From CAJQQK01 sp963696075 (GTDB taxonomy: Bacteria; Pseudomonadota; Alphaproteobacteria; Rhizobiales; Hyphomicrobiaceae), in the NCBI GenBank assembly GCA_963696075.1, contig CAVOJD010000015.1, positions 1-64,000 of the forward strand: DNA of 64,000 nucleotides, in the 5' to 3' direction. The translations under genes were made by a program, and so were the position numbers. Shown piece after piece: positions 1 to 9,124 of this stretch (its first letter is position 1; every line of letters begins with the position of its first letter). Under the pieces are notes generated by a model. The model saw only the letters and a program-made list of their open reading frames with translations, had not been told where the DNA came from and made no database searches.

Positions 1-130
1 TAAGGGCATCTGGAGATGTGGGTGGGGTCATGCAGATGGCGCCGTTCCGTCCGGTCGGGTGCAGTCGGTGCGAGGGCGCCCTGCCGTACGTGATGTTCCG
101 GAGGTCTTCAGCTAAGTCATTGAAAAGATT

Positions 131-204
131 TGGCTGGGGAACCTGGATTCGAACCAGGACTAACGGAGTCAGAGTCCGTGGGTCTACCGTTAACCTATTC
201 CCCA
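131..204 (-). tRNA. tRNA-Gln (anticodon CTG)
   Basis: Read on the minus strand, the 74 bases begin TGGGGAA and end TTCCCCAGCCA, so the acceptor stem pairs and the terminal CCA is encoded. The D arm carries AACGGTAGACC, the anticodon arm is ACGGA-CTCTGAC-TCCGT with anticodon CTG, and the T arm contains GGTTCGAATCC. CTG reads the glutamine codon CAG, and a U at position 1 is usual for glutamine tRNAs. It stands alone, transcribed away from ppx. Confidence 0.96.
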
Positions 205-542
205 GCAAAGCGACCGTTTCCGGGGTCCGCAGTTTGAGGCGCGGGCCCGGTGGCAAGCTCATTTGATCGAGCTGCCGATAACCGCACTCATGTTCGAGGC
301 GGCCAATCCTGTCGCTACGCCGGGAACCTAGACGCGATTGGTGCAATTATCAAGGCCAAGCCGGGGCGTGGTTGATGGGGGAAGCTCTTTACCGTCTTCG
401 GTGAACTGCTAGATTGTCAGGATTCGATTTCCGTGCCTGCATAGAAGGGTCTGGTGGCGCCGCGAGATGATGAACCTGTCGACCATATGTTGTCTCGCTG
501 ATGGTGTTTGCCGGGCCTTGCTGAATTGCTAGGGGGCCATGG
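205..542. other. intergenic region between tRNA-Gln and ppx
   Basis: No credible gene is visible. The stretch holds the tRNA promoter (minus strand) and the leader of ppx. An AGGGGG ribosome binding site at about 531-536 sits just before the GTG at 543. Reading frames here run antisense to ppx or have no ribosome binding site. Confidence 0.5.
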
Positions 543-1811
543 GTGAAGCTGCCGCGAGAAAGCATCACGGCGCCTGGCGCCGCGATCCCCGGAGCTTCGG
601 GACGCAGGCCGGTGCGTGAGCCCGATGGACAGACCGATCATCCCGAGCCCAGCCAATCGAAATCCAACACCACGGCACACAACAACACCGAGCCCAATGG
701 GCGCGGGGGCAGGGGCCGGAAACGACAGGGCAGCGAGGCGTCGGGACGGGTGCATCGCTCCGGGGGAGAGGGGGCGCCGCTTTATGCAGCCCTCGATCTT
801 GGTACGAATAATTGCCGTCTGCTGATCGCGCGACCGACGCGGCGCGGCTTTCAAGTGGTCGATGCGTTTTCGCGCATTATCCGGCTGGGCGAAGGGGTGG
901 CGCAGTCGGGAATGCTGTCGGATGCCGCGATCGAGCGGACGCTCGATGCCCTCAAGGTGTGTGCGCAGAAGATGGTGCGCAACGAGGTGACGCGGTCGCG
1001 ACTGGTTGCGACGGAAGCGTGCCGGGCCGCGGAGAACGGAGTTTCGTTCATCGAACAGGTCAAACGCGACATTGGCATGGAGCTCGAAATCCTGTCGCGG
1101 GAGGAGGAGGCGCAGCTCGCGGTGTCGGGGTGCGCGTCGCTGATCGACGAGGCGTGCGATTATGCGCTCGTCTTCGATATTGGCGGGGGCTCGTCGGAGC
1201 TGATCTGGCTCGATATCGCCAAGCGGCGGGCGAATTGGAATGCCTCGCTTGCTGAACGGCTTGAGGCGACGGAGTGTATCTCGGCATGGACGTCGTTGCC
1301 GGTCGGAGTGGTGTCGCTGGCGGAGAAGTTTGGCGGGCGCCATGTGGGAGCAGACGATTTCGAGGACATGGTGCGGTGGGTTTCGAGCCTTCTGAAACCG
1401 TTCGAGGAAGAGCACAATTTTGCCGAACGGATCGCGGAGGGGAGGGTGCATTTTCTTGGCACCTCCGGGACGGTGACCACGGTTGCAGGCATCCAGCTGC
1501 GCTTGCCGCGGTATGACCGGCGGCGGGTGGATGGATGCTGGCTTGCCTGCACGGATGTGCGTAAGGTGACGAACAATCTGCTCGCTCAGACCTACGAACA
1601 GCGCGTCGCGGAGCCCTGCATCGGGCGCGACCGGGCCGATCTGGTGTTGGCGGGGTGTGCTATTCTGGAAGCCTTGATGCGGGCATGGCCGACGAAGCGG
1701 CTGCGGGTCGCGGATCGCGGACTGCGCGAAGGCATGCTGGCGACGATGATGGCGGCCGATGGCTACCGGACGTTGCCACCTTCATCGGGCGGACGGCGCG
1801 CGAGAGGCTGA
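543..1811 (+). CDS. ppx: Ppx/GppA family phosphatase
   Basis: Exopolyphosphatase/guanosine pentaphosphate phosphatase of the ASKHA fold, acting in the cytosol on polyphosphate or pppGpp. The first phosphate loop is ALDLGTNNCRLLIA near residue 80 and the second is FDIGGGSSEL near residue 210; ATEACRAAEN between them carries the expected catalytic glutamate region. The first roughly 75 residues are a charged, low-complexity extension that many alphaproteobacterial members also have. The GTG start is chosen because AGGGGG lies about seven bases upstream; an ATG at 539 is in another frame. It is followed after 50 bases by rlmE, a common pairing in this order, so the two are probably cotranscribed. 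Whether polyphosphate or pppGpp is the main substrate cannot be told from sequence. Confidence 0.9.
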   Translation: MKLPRESITAPGAAIPGASGRRPVREPDGQTDHPEPSQSKSNTTAHNNTEPNGRGGRGRKRQGSEASGRVHRSGGEGAPLYAALDLGTNNCRLLIARPTRRGFQVVDAFSRIIRLGEGVAQSGMLSDAAIERTLDALKVCAQKMVRNEVTRSRLVATEACRAAENGVSFIEQVKRDIGMELEILSREEEAQLAVSGCASLIDEACDYALVFDIGGGSSELIWLDIAKRRANWNASLAERLEATECISAWTSLPVGVVSLAEKFGGRHVGADDFEDMVRWVSSLLKPFEEEHNFAERIAEGRVHFLGTSGTVTTVAGIQLRLPRYDRRRVDGCWLACTDVRKVTNNLLAQTYEQRVAEPCIGRDRADLVLAGCAILEALMRAWPTKRLRVADRGLREGMLATMMAADGYRTLPPSSGGRRARG

Positions 1812-1861
1812 ACGCGGCGGCTGGTGGCGCAAGGCCTCGCAGTCTGAACAATTGGAACTCG

Positions 1862-2611
1862 ATGGTACGGCGATCCAAGGGCAAGGGACTGGAAGGTGTC
1901 GAGCGGCCCGGTGAGGGCGCGCAGCGGCAGCTCAAGGTGCGCGTCAAGTCCAAGGCCAAGCGGGCCAACTCCTCGCGCCAGTGGCTGGAGCGCCAGCTCA
2001 ATGATCCCTACGTGGCGGCAGCGCAACGCGAAGGGCTGCGTTCGCGGGCCGCCTTCAAGCTGATCGAAATCGACGACAGATACCATTTCCTGAAGCCTGG
2101 CCAGGTGATCGTCGATCTCGGGGCTGCGCCGGGGGGATGGACACAGGTCCTGGCCGACCGCGTGAAGTCGCACGACGGTGTGGGGCAGGTGGTCGCCCTC
2201 GACATCCTCGAGATGGAGACGATTGCGGGGGCCGATGTCATCCAGCTCGATTTCATGGACGAGACTGCGCCGGACCTGCTCAAGGCGCGCCTCAGGGATG
2301 GGCTGGCGGATGCGGTGGTGTCGGACATGGCGGCGCCGACCACAGGCCATCGCCAGACGGACCACCTCAGGATCATGGGGCTGGCGGAGGCGGCCGCGGA
2401 CTTCGCGATGGAGGTTCTGAAGCCCGGGGGCACGTTCCTTTGCAAGGTCTTTCAAGGCGGCACAGAGCGGACGCTGCTCGACCTCTTGAAGCGCCGGTTC
2501 ACGACCGTGCGGCATGTGAAGCCGCCGGCGAGCCGGGCGGGGAGTTCGGAGCTTTATGTTCTGGCCACGGGGTTTCGTGGCGAGGGAGAGAGCGGGGAAA
2601 GCGGGTCGTGA
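1862..2611 (+). CDS. rlmE: 23S rRNA (uridine-2552 2'-O)-methyltransferase RlmE
   Basis: Methylates the 2'-O of U2552 in the A loop of 23S rRNA using S-adenosylmethionine, late in 50S assembly. The SAM-binding motif is VDLGAAPGGWTQ near residue 85. The Rossmann core contains DVIQLDF and VVSDMAAPTTGH, which supply the catalytic Asp of the K-D-K-E set; KPGGTFLCKVFQGG supplies the later Lys. An N-terminal basic stretch of about 40 residues (KVRVKSKAKRANSS) is typical of alphaproteobacterial RlmE. I start at the ATG at 1862; the frame is open further upstream but only overlaps the 3' end of ppx. Length (249 residues) fits the family. Confidence 0.95.
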   Translation: MVRRSKGKGLEGVERPGEGAQRQLKVRVKSKAKRANSSRQWLERQLNDPYVAAAQREGLRSRAAFKLIEIDDRYHFLKPGQVIVDLGAAPGGWTQVLADRVKSHDGVGQVVALDILEMETIAGADVIQLDFMDETAPDLLKARLRDGLADAVVSDMAAPTTGHRQTDHLRIMGLAEAAADFAMEVLKPGGTFLCKVFQGGTERTLLDLLKRRFTTVRHVKPPASRAGSSELYVLATGFRGEGESGESGS

Positions 2612-2879
2612 TTCGCACGGCTTGAGAGAAAAGAGCGCGTGGGCCGTGCTTTTGGGGTCGTTGGGATTGTTTCGGAGTTGGCGCCAGCTAGCGTAACTCA
2701 TTCTACTGAATGTATAAATTCTGCCGCTGCAATCTTGTTGGTGCGACGCAGCAGCGTCGCTGAGAGACCTTTTACTTGGCCCGGGAGCGTGCTATCGCCA
2801 ATGCGAAATCGCTGGCTCCGATGGCGAGGGGATGTCTTGTCCATCGAGGGGGCCGGCTTTTTCGATAAAGGAGAGTGCG

Positions 2880-4367
2880 ATGGTGACGCAGTCGGCTGAG
2901 ATCCTCGCGAACTTTGGTCTGACGTTTGATGATGTTCTGCTGGTGCCGCAGGCGTCTGAGGTGATGCCGGGCGAAGTCAACGTCCAGACCCATGTGACGA
3001 AGTCGATCGCACTCAATATCCCGATCCTTTCTTCTGCAATGGACACGGTAACCGAGAGCGGGCTTGCCATTGCGATGGCGCAGGCCGGCGGGATTGGCGT
3101 CATTCACCGCAATCTGACCCCGGCGGAGCAGGCCAAGGAAGTCGAGCGGGTCAAGAAATTCGAAAGCGGGATGGTGGTCAACCCGGTCACGATGCAGCCG
3201 GATGCGACGCTTGCCGATGCGCTTGCCTTGATGTCGGAACACAAGATTTCCGGCGTCCCGGTGGTCGAGAATAACGGCAAGGGGCGCCTCGTTGGCATCC
3301 TCACGAACCGCGACGTGCGGTTTGCAACGAACCCGAACCAGCCGATCCGCGAATTGATGACGCATGATGGACTGGTGACGGTGAAGGCCGGGGTTTCACG
3401 GGATGAAGCCAAGCGGCTGTTGCACACCAACAGGATCGAGAAGCTGCTTGTCGTTGATGAGGGGTTCCGTTGCGTCGGTCTCATCACGGTGAAGGATATC
3501 GAGAAGGCGCAGCGCTTCCCGAATGCGTGCAAGGACGAGCAGGGGCGGCTCAGGGCTGCGGCTGCGACGACCGTTGGTGATGACGGTCATGAGCGCGCCG
3601 AACACCTGATTGCCGCGGGCTGTGACTTGATCGTTGTGGATACGGCGCACGGGCACTCGCGCAAGGTGCTGGAAGCGGTGACGCGGATCAAGAAGACGTC
3701 GAACAGCGTCCAGGTGATTGCGGGGAATGTGGCGACGGGTGAGGCAACCCGGGCGCTGATTGATGCGGGTGCGGATGCGGTCAAGGTCGGTATCGGGCCG
3801 GGCTCGATCTGTACGACACGGATTGTCGCAGGCGTCGGGGTGCCGCAGCTGACGGCGATCATGGATTGTGTCGAGGCGGCGCAGAAGTCGGGTGTGCCGG
3901 CGATTGCCGATGGCGGCATCAAGTTTTCCGGTGACCTGACCAAGGCGCTGGCGGCGGGCGCGAGTTGTGCCATGGTCGGCTCGCTTCTGGCGGGGACGGA
4001 CGAAGCGCCCGGCGAGACCTACCTGTACCAGGGCCGGACGTACAAAGCCTATCGCGGCATGGGCTCGGTGGGTGCAATGGCGCGGGGCTCGGCGGATCGC
4101 TATTTCCAGCAGGAAGTGAAAGATGCCTTGAAGCTGGTGCCGGAAGGTGTCGAGGGGCAGGTGCCGTATAAGGGCCCTGTCGGGAACGTGCTGCATCAAC
4201 TTGTCGGCGGGCTCAGGGCCGGCATGGGGTATCTCGGTGCGCGGACGCTCGATGATCTCAGGGCGCGCGCCAAGTTCGTGCGGATTACGCCGGCGGCAGC
4301 ACGTGAATCGCACACCCACAGCGTCGGCCTGACGCGGGAAAGTCCGAATTATCCGGGGAACGTGTGA
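2880..4367 (+). CDS. guaB: IMP dehydrogenase GuaB
   Basis: Oxidises IMP to XMP with NAD+, the first committed step of GMP synthesis. The 495-residue protein has the TIM barrel split by two CBS domains (about residues 100-210) and the catalytic loop GPGSICTTR with Cys311. The substrate loop DGGIKFSGD and flap region YRGMGSVGAM are intact. An AAAGGAG ribosome binding site a few bases before the ATG at 2880 decides the start; an upstream in-frame start would add 16 residues with no site. With guaA 2.4 kb downstream it covers both steps from IMP to GMP. The 270-base gap before it, compared with the short gap after rlmE, suggests its own promoter. Confidence 0.97.
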   Translation: MVTQSAEILANFGLTFDDVLLVPQASEVMPGEVNVQTHVTKSIALNIPILSSAMDTVTESGLAIAMAQAGGIGVIHRNLTPAEQAKEVERVKKFESGMVVNPVTMQPDATLADALALMSEHKISGVPVVENNGKGRLVGILTNRDVRFATNPNQPIRELMTHDGLVTVKAGVSRDEAKRLLHTNRIEKLLVVDEGFRCVGLITVKDIEKAQRFPNACKDEQGRLRAAAATTVGDDGHERAEHLIAAGCDLIVVDTAHGHSRKVLEAVTRIKKTSNSVQVIAGNVATGEATRALIDAGADAVKVGIGPGSICTTRIVAGVGVPQLTAIMDCVEAAQKSGVPAIADGGIKFSGDLTKALAAGASCAMVGSLLAGTDEAPGETYLYQGRTYKAYRGMGSVGAMARGSADRYFQQEVKDALKLVPEGVEGQVPYKGPVGNVLHQLVGGLRAGMGYLGARTLDDLRARAKFVRITPAAARESHTHSVGLTRESPNYPGNV

Positions 4368-4456
4368 GCGATCACCGACCCCGTAATCGCTTTGGCTGAT
4401 CCTGCAGCAATCGCGTTGGCTGATCTGAGAACTTGTCACAGTGGAGGACCGCTCGG

Positions 4457-5782
4457 GTGAAGACCGGCGCGCGTATGCAGGCTGCAATCGACGTCCTCGA
4501 GGACATTCTCGTCCGCCATCGGCCGGCGTCGATGGCGCTCGGGGACTGGGGGCGATCGCATCGCTTTGCGGGCTCCGGTGACCGGGCTGCAATTGGCAAT
4601 CTGGTCTATGACGTGTTGCGCCAACGGCTTTCGCTCGCCGCGCAGATGGGCTCGGAGACGGCGCGTGCGTTGATCATCGCGGCGGCGCCGAGGGCTTTCG
4701 GCCTCAGCGCGGAAGCCGTGAAGGCTGCGGCCGCGGACCCCTCGCCGCATGTGCTCGCCCCGCTTTCCGAGGAAGAATGGGCCGGCCTCAACAAGGGGGT
4801 TGATCCTGCATTGCCGGCGCATGTCCGGGGCGATTTCCCGCATGAGTTCGAGGCGTCGCTCAGCCGTGTTTTTGGGGAGCGGCTTGCCGATGAGATGGCG
4901 GCGTTCGCGGTGCGTGCGCCGGTTGGGCTCCGGGTCAATCCACTCAAGGCGGACCGGGACAAGGTGATGAAGGCGCTCGAACGGTTCGATCCGGCGCCAG
5001 GGCGTTACGCGCCGGATGCGGTCGTGATTGCGCATCCGGCCGGCAGCGGGCGGACACCGAACGTCGAGGCCGATCCCGCGCACGGCAAGGGTTGGTTCGA
5101 GGTTCAGGACGAAGGCAGCCAGATCGTGGCGCTTCTGAGTGAGGCGGGACCGCGCGATCAGGTGCTTGACCTGTGTGCCGGGGCTGGCGGCAAGGCGCTC
5201 GCGCTTGGCGGGCAGCTTCGCAATACCGGGCAGATCTATGCCTACGACCGTGATCCACGCCAGTTGCGGCCGATCTTTGAGCGGCTCAAGCGGGCGGGCG
5301 TGCGCAATGTCCAGACGGTGTCGCCTGGGGACGAAGGGGCGTTGCTCGCACTCGGCGCGCGGTTCGACGTGGTGCTCGTTGATGCGCCGTGCTCAGGTTC
5401 AGGCACGTGGCGGCGGCGGCCGGATGCGAAATGGCGGCTGAATGAAGCGAATGTCAGCCAGCGCCTGGAGGATCAGCACGCGGTGCTCATGCTCGGGCGT
5501 CAGCTTGTCAAGCCCGGAGGCCGGCTGATCTACGTGACGTGCTCGATCCTGCCGGAAGAGAATATCGACCAGGTGCAATGGTTTCTGGGTGAGGCGCCTG
5601 AATTTCGTATCCGTCCCTGGAAGGAAGCGTGGGCCGCTCAGATCGGGGACGCGTTGCCACAATCGGCTGATGGGCGTGATGATACGCTGTTATTGACGCC
5701 GCTGCAGCATGGGACAGACGGCTTTTTCATTGCGATTTTCGAGCGCACAGATGAGGCGCCGGGCGATGATGAGGCGGTGTGA
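4457..5782 (+). CDS. RsmB/NOP-family RNA m5C methyltransferase
   Basis: A SAM-dependent RNA cytosine-5 methyltransferase acting on rRNA or tRNA. The SAM motif is LDLCAGAGGKALAL, motif IV is VDAPCSGSGTWRRRPD and motif VI is YVTCSILPEEN, so both the PC and TC cysteines of this family are present. The N-terminal 140 residues look like the helical NusB-like/RsmB N-domain. I start at GTG 4457, eight bases after GTGGAGGA; a TTG at 4433 would precede that site. It lies between guaB and guaA, an order that recurs in Hyphomicrobiales. The exact target base is unknown, so no symbol is given. Confidence 0.9.
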   Translation: MKTGARMQAAIDVLEDILVRHRPASMALGDWGRSHRFAGSGDRAAIGNLVYDVLRQRLSLAAQMGSETARALIIAAAPRAFGLSAEAVKAAAADPSPHVLAPLSEEEWAGLNKGVDPALPAHVRGDFPHEFEASLSRVFGERLADEMAAFAVRAPVGLRVNPLKADRDKVMKALERFDPAPGRYAPDAVVIAHPAGSGRTPNVEADPAHGKGWFEVQDEGSQIVALLSEAGPRDQVLDLCAGAGGKALALGGQLRNTGQIYAYDRDPRQLRPIFERLKRAGVRNVQTVSPGDEGALLALGARFDVVLVDAPCSGSGTWRRRPDAKWRLNEANVSQRLEDQHAVLMLGRQLVKPGGRLIYVTCSILPEENIDQVQWFLGEAPEFRIRPWKEAWAAQIGDALPQSADGRDDTLLLTPLQHGTDGFFIAIFERTDEAPGDDEAV

Positions 5783-5826
5783 AAGGGCGCGGTTGGCGCG
5801 GGTTGGCAGCGCAAACGGGATGAGTG

Positions 5827-6717
5827 ATGGCGGACGGTGTCATTTCGGAAGAGAACGTCCTCAGACTGCCGGATGGACGCGACCTTGGCTGGGCTGAATA
5901 CGGTGTCGCAGACGGGCCGGTGGTGTTTGCCATGCACGGAAATCCCGGTTCGCGGCTGATGTTCCGGATCGCGCGGCCCGGGGCGATGAAGCTCGGTCTC
6001 AGGATTATCGCAGCCGACCGTCCGGGCTTTGGTCTTTCAACGCCCCAGCCGGGGCGCACCCTCAACGACTGGGTCGATGACTTTGCCAACCTGGTTCGCC
6101 ACATCGGTGTGGACCGGTTCTCGATTATCGGTGTCTCCGGGGGCGGGCCCTATGCGACGGCGTCGGCGGCGCACTTTGGGGACCAGGTCGCAGCACTGGG
6201 CCTGGTGTCGCCGATGGGGCCGGTGGCGGACCTGGCGGGGGCGATCGACATGAGCGGCGTGCAGCGCCGCCTGTTCCTGCAGTTTCCCACGCGGCGGCGG
6301 CTGATGCATTGGAGTACGTCGACGGTGAACGCGTTCTTCCAGATCGCGCCGGGCGCCTATTACGATCTCTTTCTGCGGCTGTTGCCGGAGGTGGATCGCG
6401 AGATCCTCAAGGTCAGCCACGTCAAGGCGCAGATGATCGGCGACGTCAAGGAGAGCCAGCGCCAGGGTGGTGATGGCTCGCGAGCCGATCTGGTGATCTA
6501 TTCCCAGCCCTGGGGTGTGGACTATTCGCGGATTGTCGCGAAATCCATCCTATGGCAAGGGCTCGACGACACCATTGTGCCGGTCGATGCCGCGCTCCAG
6601 CTTGGCCGGATGATCCCGGACTGCCGCGTGATCGAACTTGCCGGTGAGGGCCATTTCTGGGTGATCAATCATGCAGAAGAGGTGCTTGAGCGGGTCGCCC
6701 GGCTGGCGAAAGCCTGA
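5827..6717 (+). CDS. alpha/beta-fold hydrolase
   Basis: A cytosolic alpha/beta hydrolase of unknown substrate. The oxyanion segment HGNPGSR is at about residues 38-44, the nucleophile elbow GVSGGGP has Ser104, and the general-base histidine is in GEGHFWV near the C terminus, so the triad looks complete. The cap region between is rich in aromatic residues. No signal peptide is seen. Either the ATG at 5827 or the GTG at 5824 could start it. It sits between the methyltransferase gene and guaA with short gaps and may be cotranscribed, but nothing ties it to purine metabolism. Confidence 0.85.
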   Translation: MADGVISEENVLRLPDGRDLGWAEYGVADGPVVFAMHGNPGSRLMFRIARPGAMKLGLRIIAADRPGFGLSTPQPGRTLNDWVDDFANLVRHIGVDRFSIIGVSGGGPYATASAAHFGDQVAALGLVSPMGPVADLAGAIDMSGVQRRLFLQFPTRRRLMHWSTSTVNAFFQIAPGAYYDLFLRLLPEVDREILKVSHVKAQMIGDVKESQRQGGDGSRADLVIYSQPWGVDYSRIVAKSILWQGLDDTIVPVDAALQLGRMIPDCRVIELAGEGHFWVINHAEEVLERVARLAKA

Positions 6718-6794
6718 GGCGTGGCGACAAAGTGATCGTTGATCGCCCCTGCAACACGATTGCGCGCGGGCCTCGAGTGTCGTAACGGCTTTTC

Positions 6795-8342
6795 ATGACA
6801 GAAAACGTACTCATCATTGATTTCGGGAGCCAGGTCACGCAGCTCATTGCGCGGCGTGTGCGCGAGGCCGGGGTCTATTCGGAAATCGTGCCGTTCAATC
6901 GGGCGGAGGAGGCGCGTGAGCGGCTTTCTCCCAAGGCGGTGATCCTGTCGGGCGGGCCGTCGAGCGTGACCGAGACGGGAACACCGCGGGCGCCTGACTG
7001 GGTGTTCGAGAGCGGTCTTCCGGTGCTTGGCATCTGCTATGGCGAACAGACCATGGTGGAGCAGCTCGGCGGAGGTGTCGAAGGGGGACATCATCGCGAG
7101 TTCGGGCGGGCGCAACTCGAGATCCGCCAGGCCTCGGCGCTGTTCGAGGGCGTGTGGCGGCCCGGTGAAAAGCATCAGGTGTGGATGAGCCATGGCGACC
7201 GGGTGACGTCGCTGCCGGAGGGCTTCGAGGCGATTGCCACGTCGGCGGGCGCACCGTTTGCTGCCATTGCGAACGAGGCGCGGCGGCTTTATGCGGTGCA
7301 GTTCCACCCGGAAGTCGTGCACACGCCCGATGGGGCGCGGCTGTTGACTAATTTCGTGCGTAACATAGCCGGCCTTCGCGGCGACTGGACGATGGCGCAT
7401 TTCCGGTCGAGCGAGATCGAGAAGATCCGTGCGCAGGTCGGCGATGGCAAGGTCATCTGTGGGCTGTCGGGGGGCGTCGACAGTGCGGTTGCCGCGGTGC
7501 TCCTGCACGAGGCGATCGGCGATCAGCTCACGTGCATATTCGTCGATCACGGTTTGATGCGGCTCAATGAGGCGGACGAGGTCGTCTCGCTGTTCCGCGG
7601 CGCCTTCAATATTCCACTGGTGCACGTCGATGCTGCCGAGCAGTTCCTCGGTGAACTGGCGGGCATCAGCGATCCGGAACAAAAGCGCAAGACCATCGGG
7701 CGGCTGTTCATCGAGGTGTTCGAAGCCGAGGCCAAAAAGGTTGGTGGCGCGGATTTCCTCGCGCAAGGCACGCTTTATCCGGATGTGATCGAGAGCGTGT
7801 CGTTCGACGGGGGACCGTCGGTGACGATCAAGTCGCACCACAACGTCGGTGGGTTGCCGGAGCGGATGAACCTGAAGCTGGTCGAGCCGCTCAGGGAACT
7901 CTTCAAGGACGAGGTTCGAGCGCTCGGGCGGGAACTCGGCCTGCCGGAGACGTTCGTTGGGCGCCATCCGTTCCCGGGACCGGGGCTTGCGATCCGTATT
8001 CCGGGCGATATCACGAGCGAGAAGCTCGATATTCTGCGCAAGGCGGATGCGATCTATCTCGACGAGATCCGCAGCGCGGGCCTTTATGACGATATCTGGC
8101 AGGCGTTCGCGGTATTATTGCCGGTGCGCACGGTGGGCGTGATGGGGGATGCGCGCACCTACGATAGCGTTTGCGCGCTTCGGGCCGTGACATCGACCGA
8201 CGGAATGACGGCGGACTATTTCAACTTCGACCATTCGGTTCTGGGGCGGGTTGCGACGCGCATCATCAACGAGGTCGATGGGATTAACCGGGTCGTCTAT
8301 GACATCACGTCGAAGCCGCCGGGCACGATCGAGTGGGAATAA
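6795..8342 (+). CDS. guaA: GMP synthase (glutamine-hydrolysing) GuaA
   Basis: Converts XMP to GMP with ATP and glutamine. The N-terminal class I amidotransferase domain has the nucleophile Cys81 in GICYGEQ (GICYG is the usual elbow) and the His171/Glu173 pair in FHPEV. The ATP-pyrophosphatase P-loop is GLSGGVDS at about 223-230, and the C-terminal dimerisation domain ends with the conserved KPPGTIEWE. Length 515 is normal. It is the last gene of the block; a perfect 11-bp hairpin follows the stop codon. Confidence 0.98.
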   Translation: MTENVLIIDFGSQVTQLIARRVREAGVYSEIVPFNRAEEARERLSPKAVILSGGPSSVTETGTPRAPDWVFESGLPVLGICYGEQTMVEQLGGGVEGGHHREFGRAQLEIRQASALFEGVWRPGEKHQVWMSHGDRVTSLPEGFEAIATSAGAPFAAIANEARRLYAVQFHPEVVHTPDGARLLTNFVRNIAGLRGDWTMAHFRSSEIEKIRAQVGDGKVICGLSGGVDSAVAAVLLHEAIGDQLTCIFVDHGLMRLNEADEVVSLFRGAFNIPLVHVDAAEQFLGELAGISDPEQKRKTIGRLFIEVFEAEAKKVGGADFLAQGTLYPDVIESVSFDGGPSVTIKSHHNVGGLPERMNLKLVEPLRELFKDEVRALGRELGLPETFVGRHPFPGPGLAIRIPGDITSEKLDILRKADAIYLDEIRSAGLYDDIWQAFAVLLPVRTVGVMGDARTYDSVCALRAVTSTDGMTADYFNFDHSVLGRVATRIINEVDGINRVVYDITSKPPGTIEWE

Positions 8343-8347
8343 GAAAC

Positions 8348-8373
8348 CAGGCGCGTGGGAGGCCACGCGCCTG
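8348..8373 (+). terminator. terminator hairpin after guaA
   Basis: CAGGCGCGTGG pairs perfectly with CCACGCGCCTG around a GAGG loop, five bases after the guaA stop. The U-tract after it is weak (TTGATTT), but the stem is strong. It also separates guaA from the convergent minus-strand gene. Confidence 0.8.
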
Positions 8374-8410
8374 TTGATTTGCTCTGACCTGGCTCCGGGC
8401 TTCAGGTCAC

Positions 8411-9008
8411 CTACCAATAATAGCGGTTCATGCAGTTGATGAAGCGGCGGCGCCAATAGCGCGAGCCGGTGCGGCGCCATTTGCGGTAGTAGCGGGCGCA
8501 TCTGCGCGGGTAGACGTCGTAGTAATAGTAGCTCAGCGCGGGGGCTGCGTAGAAGCCGTAGCGGATGATCCGGCGGCCCCTATAACCGCGTCGCCGCGGG
8601 ACGACGCGGCGGACCCGGCCCCGTCTGGTGACGCCGCCACGGCGAATGGTGCGGCGTGCGACGCCGCGTGGTGCCCGCCTGACGCTGCGACGCCTGGCAT
8701 TGCCTCGCCTTACGGCGCGTCCGCGTCTGACACTTCCGCGTCTGGCATTTCCTCGACTGACGTTGCCTCGTCTGGCGCTGCCGCGTCTGACGCCGCCGCT
8801 GCCGCGCCGGGCCGCGCGTCCAGCCGGAACGCGCCCGGCCGCCGCCGCGACTCAAGCCCTCACGGCGTTGGACGTTCACGATGAGGCTTCTGTCCGTTTT
8901 GACGGGATTGGCGGCCATAGTGCCGGCCGGGGCCGCGGTAGCAGCGCTGGTGCTGAGGCCCGTCAGGGACATGATGGCGGCGAACACCGCCACGATAACG
9001 GTTCTCAT
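8411..9008 (-). pseudogene. secreted Arg/Gly-rich repeat protein, split by a frameshift
   Basis: Two minus-strand frames together make one plausible gene. The 5' part starts at ATG 9008 behind GGAG and encodes a clear signal peptide (VIVAVFAAIMSLTGLSTSAA) followed by about 25 residues to LSRGGG. After about 8851 a different frame carries the sensible protein: five-residue repeats such as RRGSA-RRGNV-SRGNA-RRGSV, then a Tyr-rich tail (LSYYYYDVYPRRCARYYRKW) ending NCMNRYYW at 8411. The signal-peptide frame beyond that point is an Arg/Gln-rich shadow that stops at 8580. In the repeat frame a TGA at 8852-8854 blocks any start upstream. A slip in the GCCGCCGCC run at about 8838-8848 would explain this. 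It could be a real disabling mutation, a sequencing error or a shift during translation. No function is known. Confidence 0.5.
8724..8798 (-). repeat. 15-bp tandem repeats coding RRG-x-x
   Basis: Five consecutive 15-base units of the form cgtctgrcnyt-nccn lie head to tail (8724, 8739, 8754, 8769, 8784), with degenerate units continuing to about 8691. On the minus strand they encode the pentapeptide repeats of the Arg-rich protein. Confidence 0.75.
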
Positions 9009-9124
9009 GGTTCATCTCCGTTGCCGGCCGCGAAGGACAGGGTGCGGCAGGCTTCGAAAACAACCTATAAGAGAGGTATTGAGGCAGAATATGATCTGCC
9101 TCAATGCGGGGTGTCCGGAGGGCG

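Noticed and set aside
417..1451. Long minus-strand frame antisense to ppx
   Set aside because: Arg/His/Pro-rich composition typical of a shadow frame, no binding site, and it lies opposite a clear Ppx/GppA gene.
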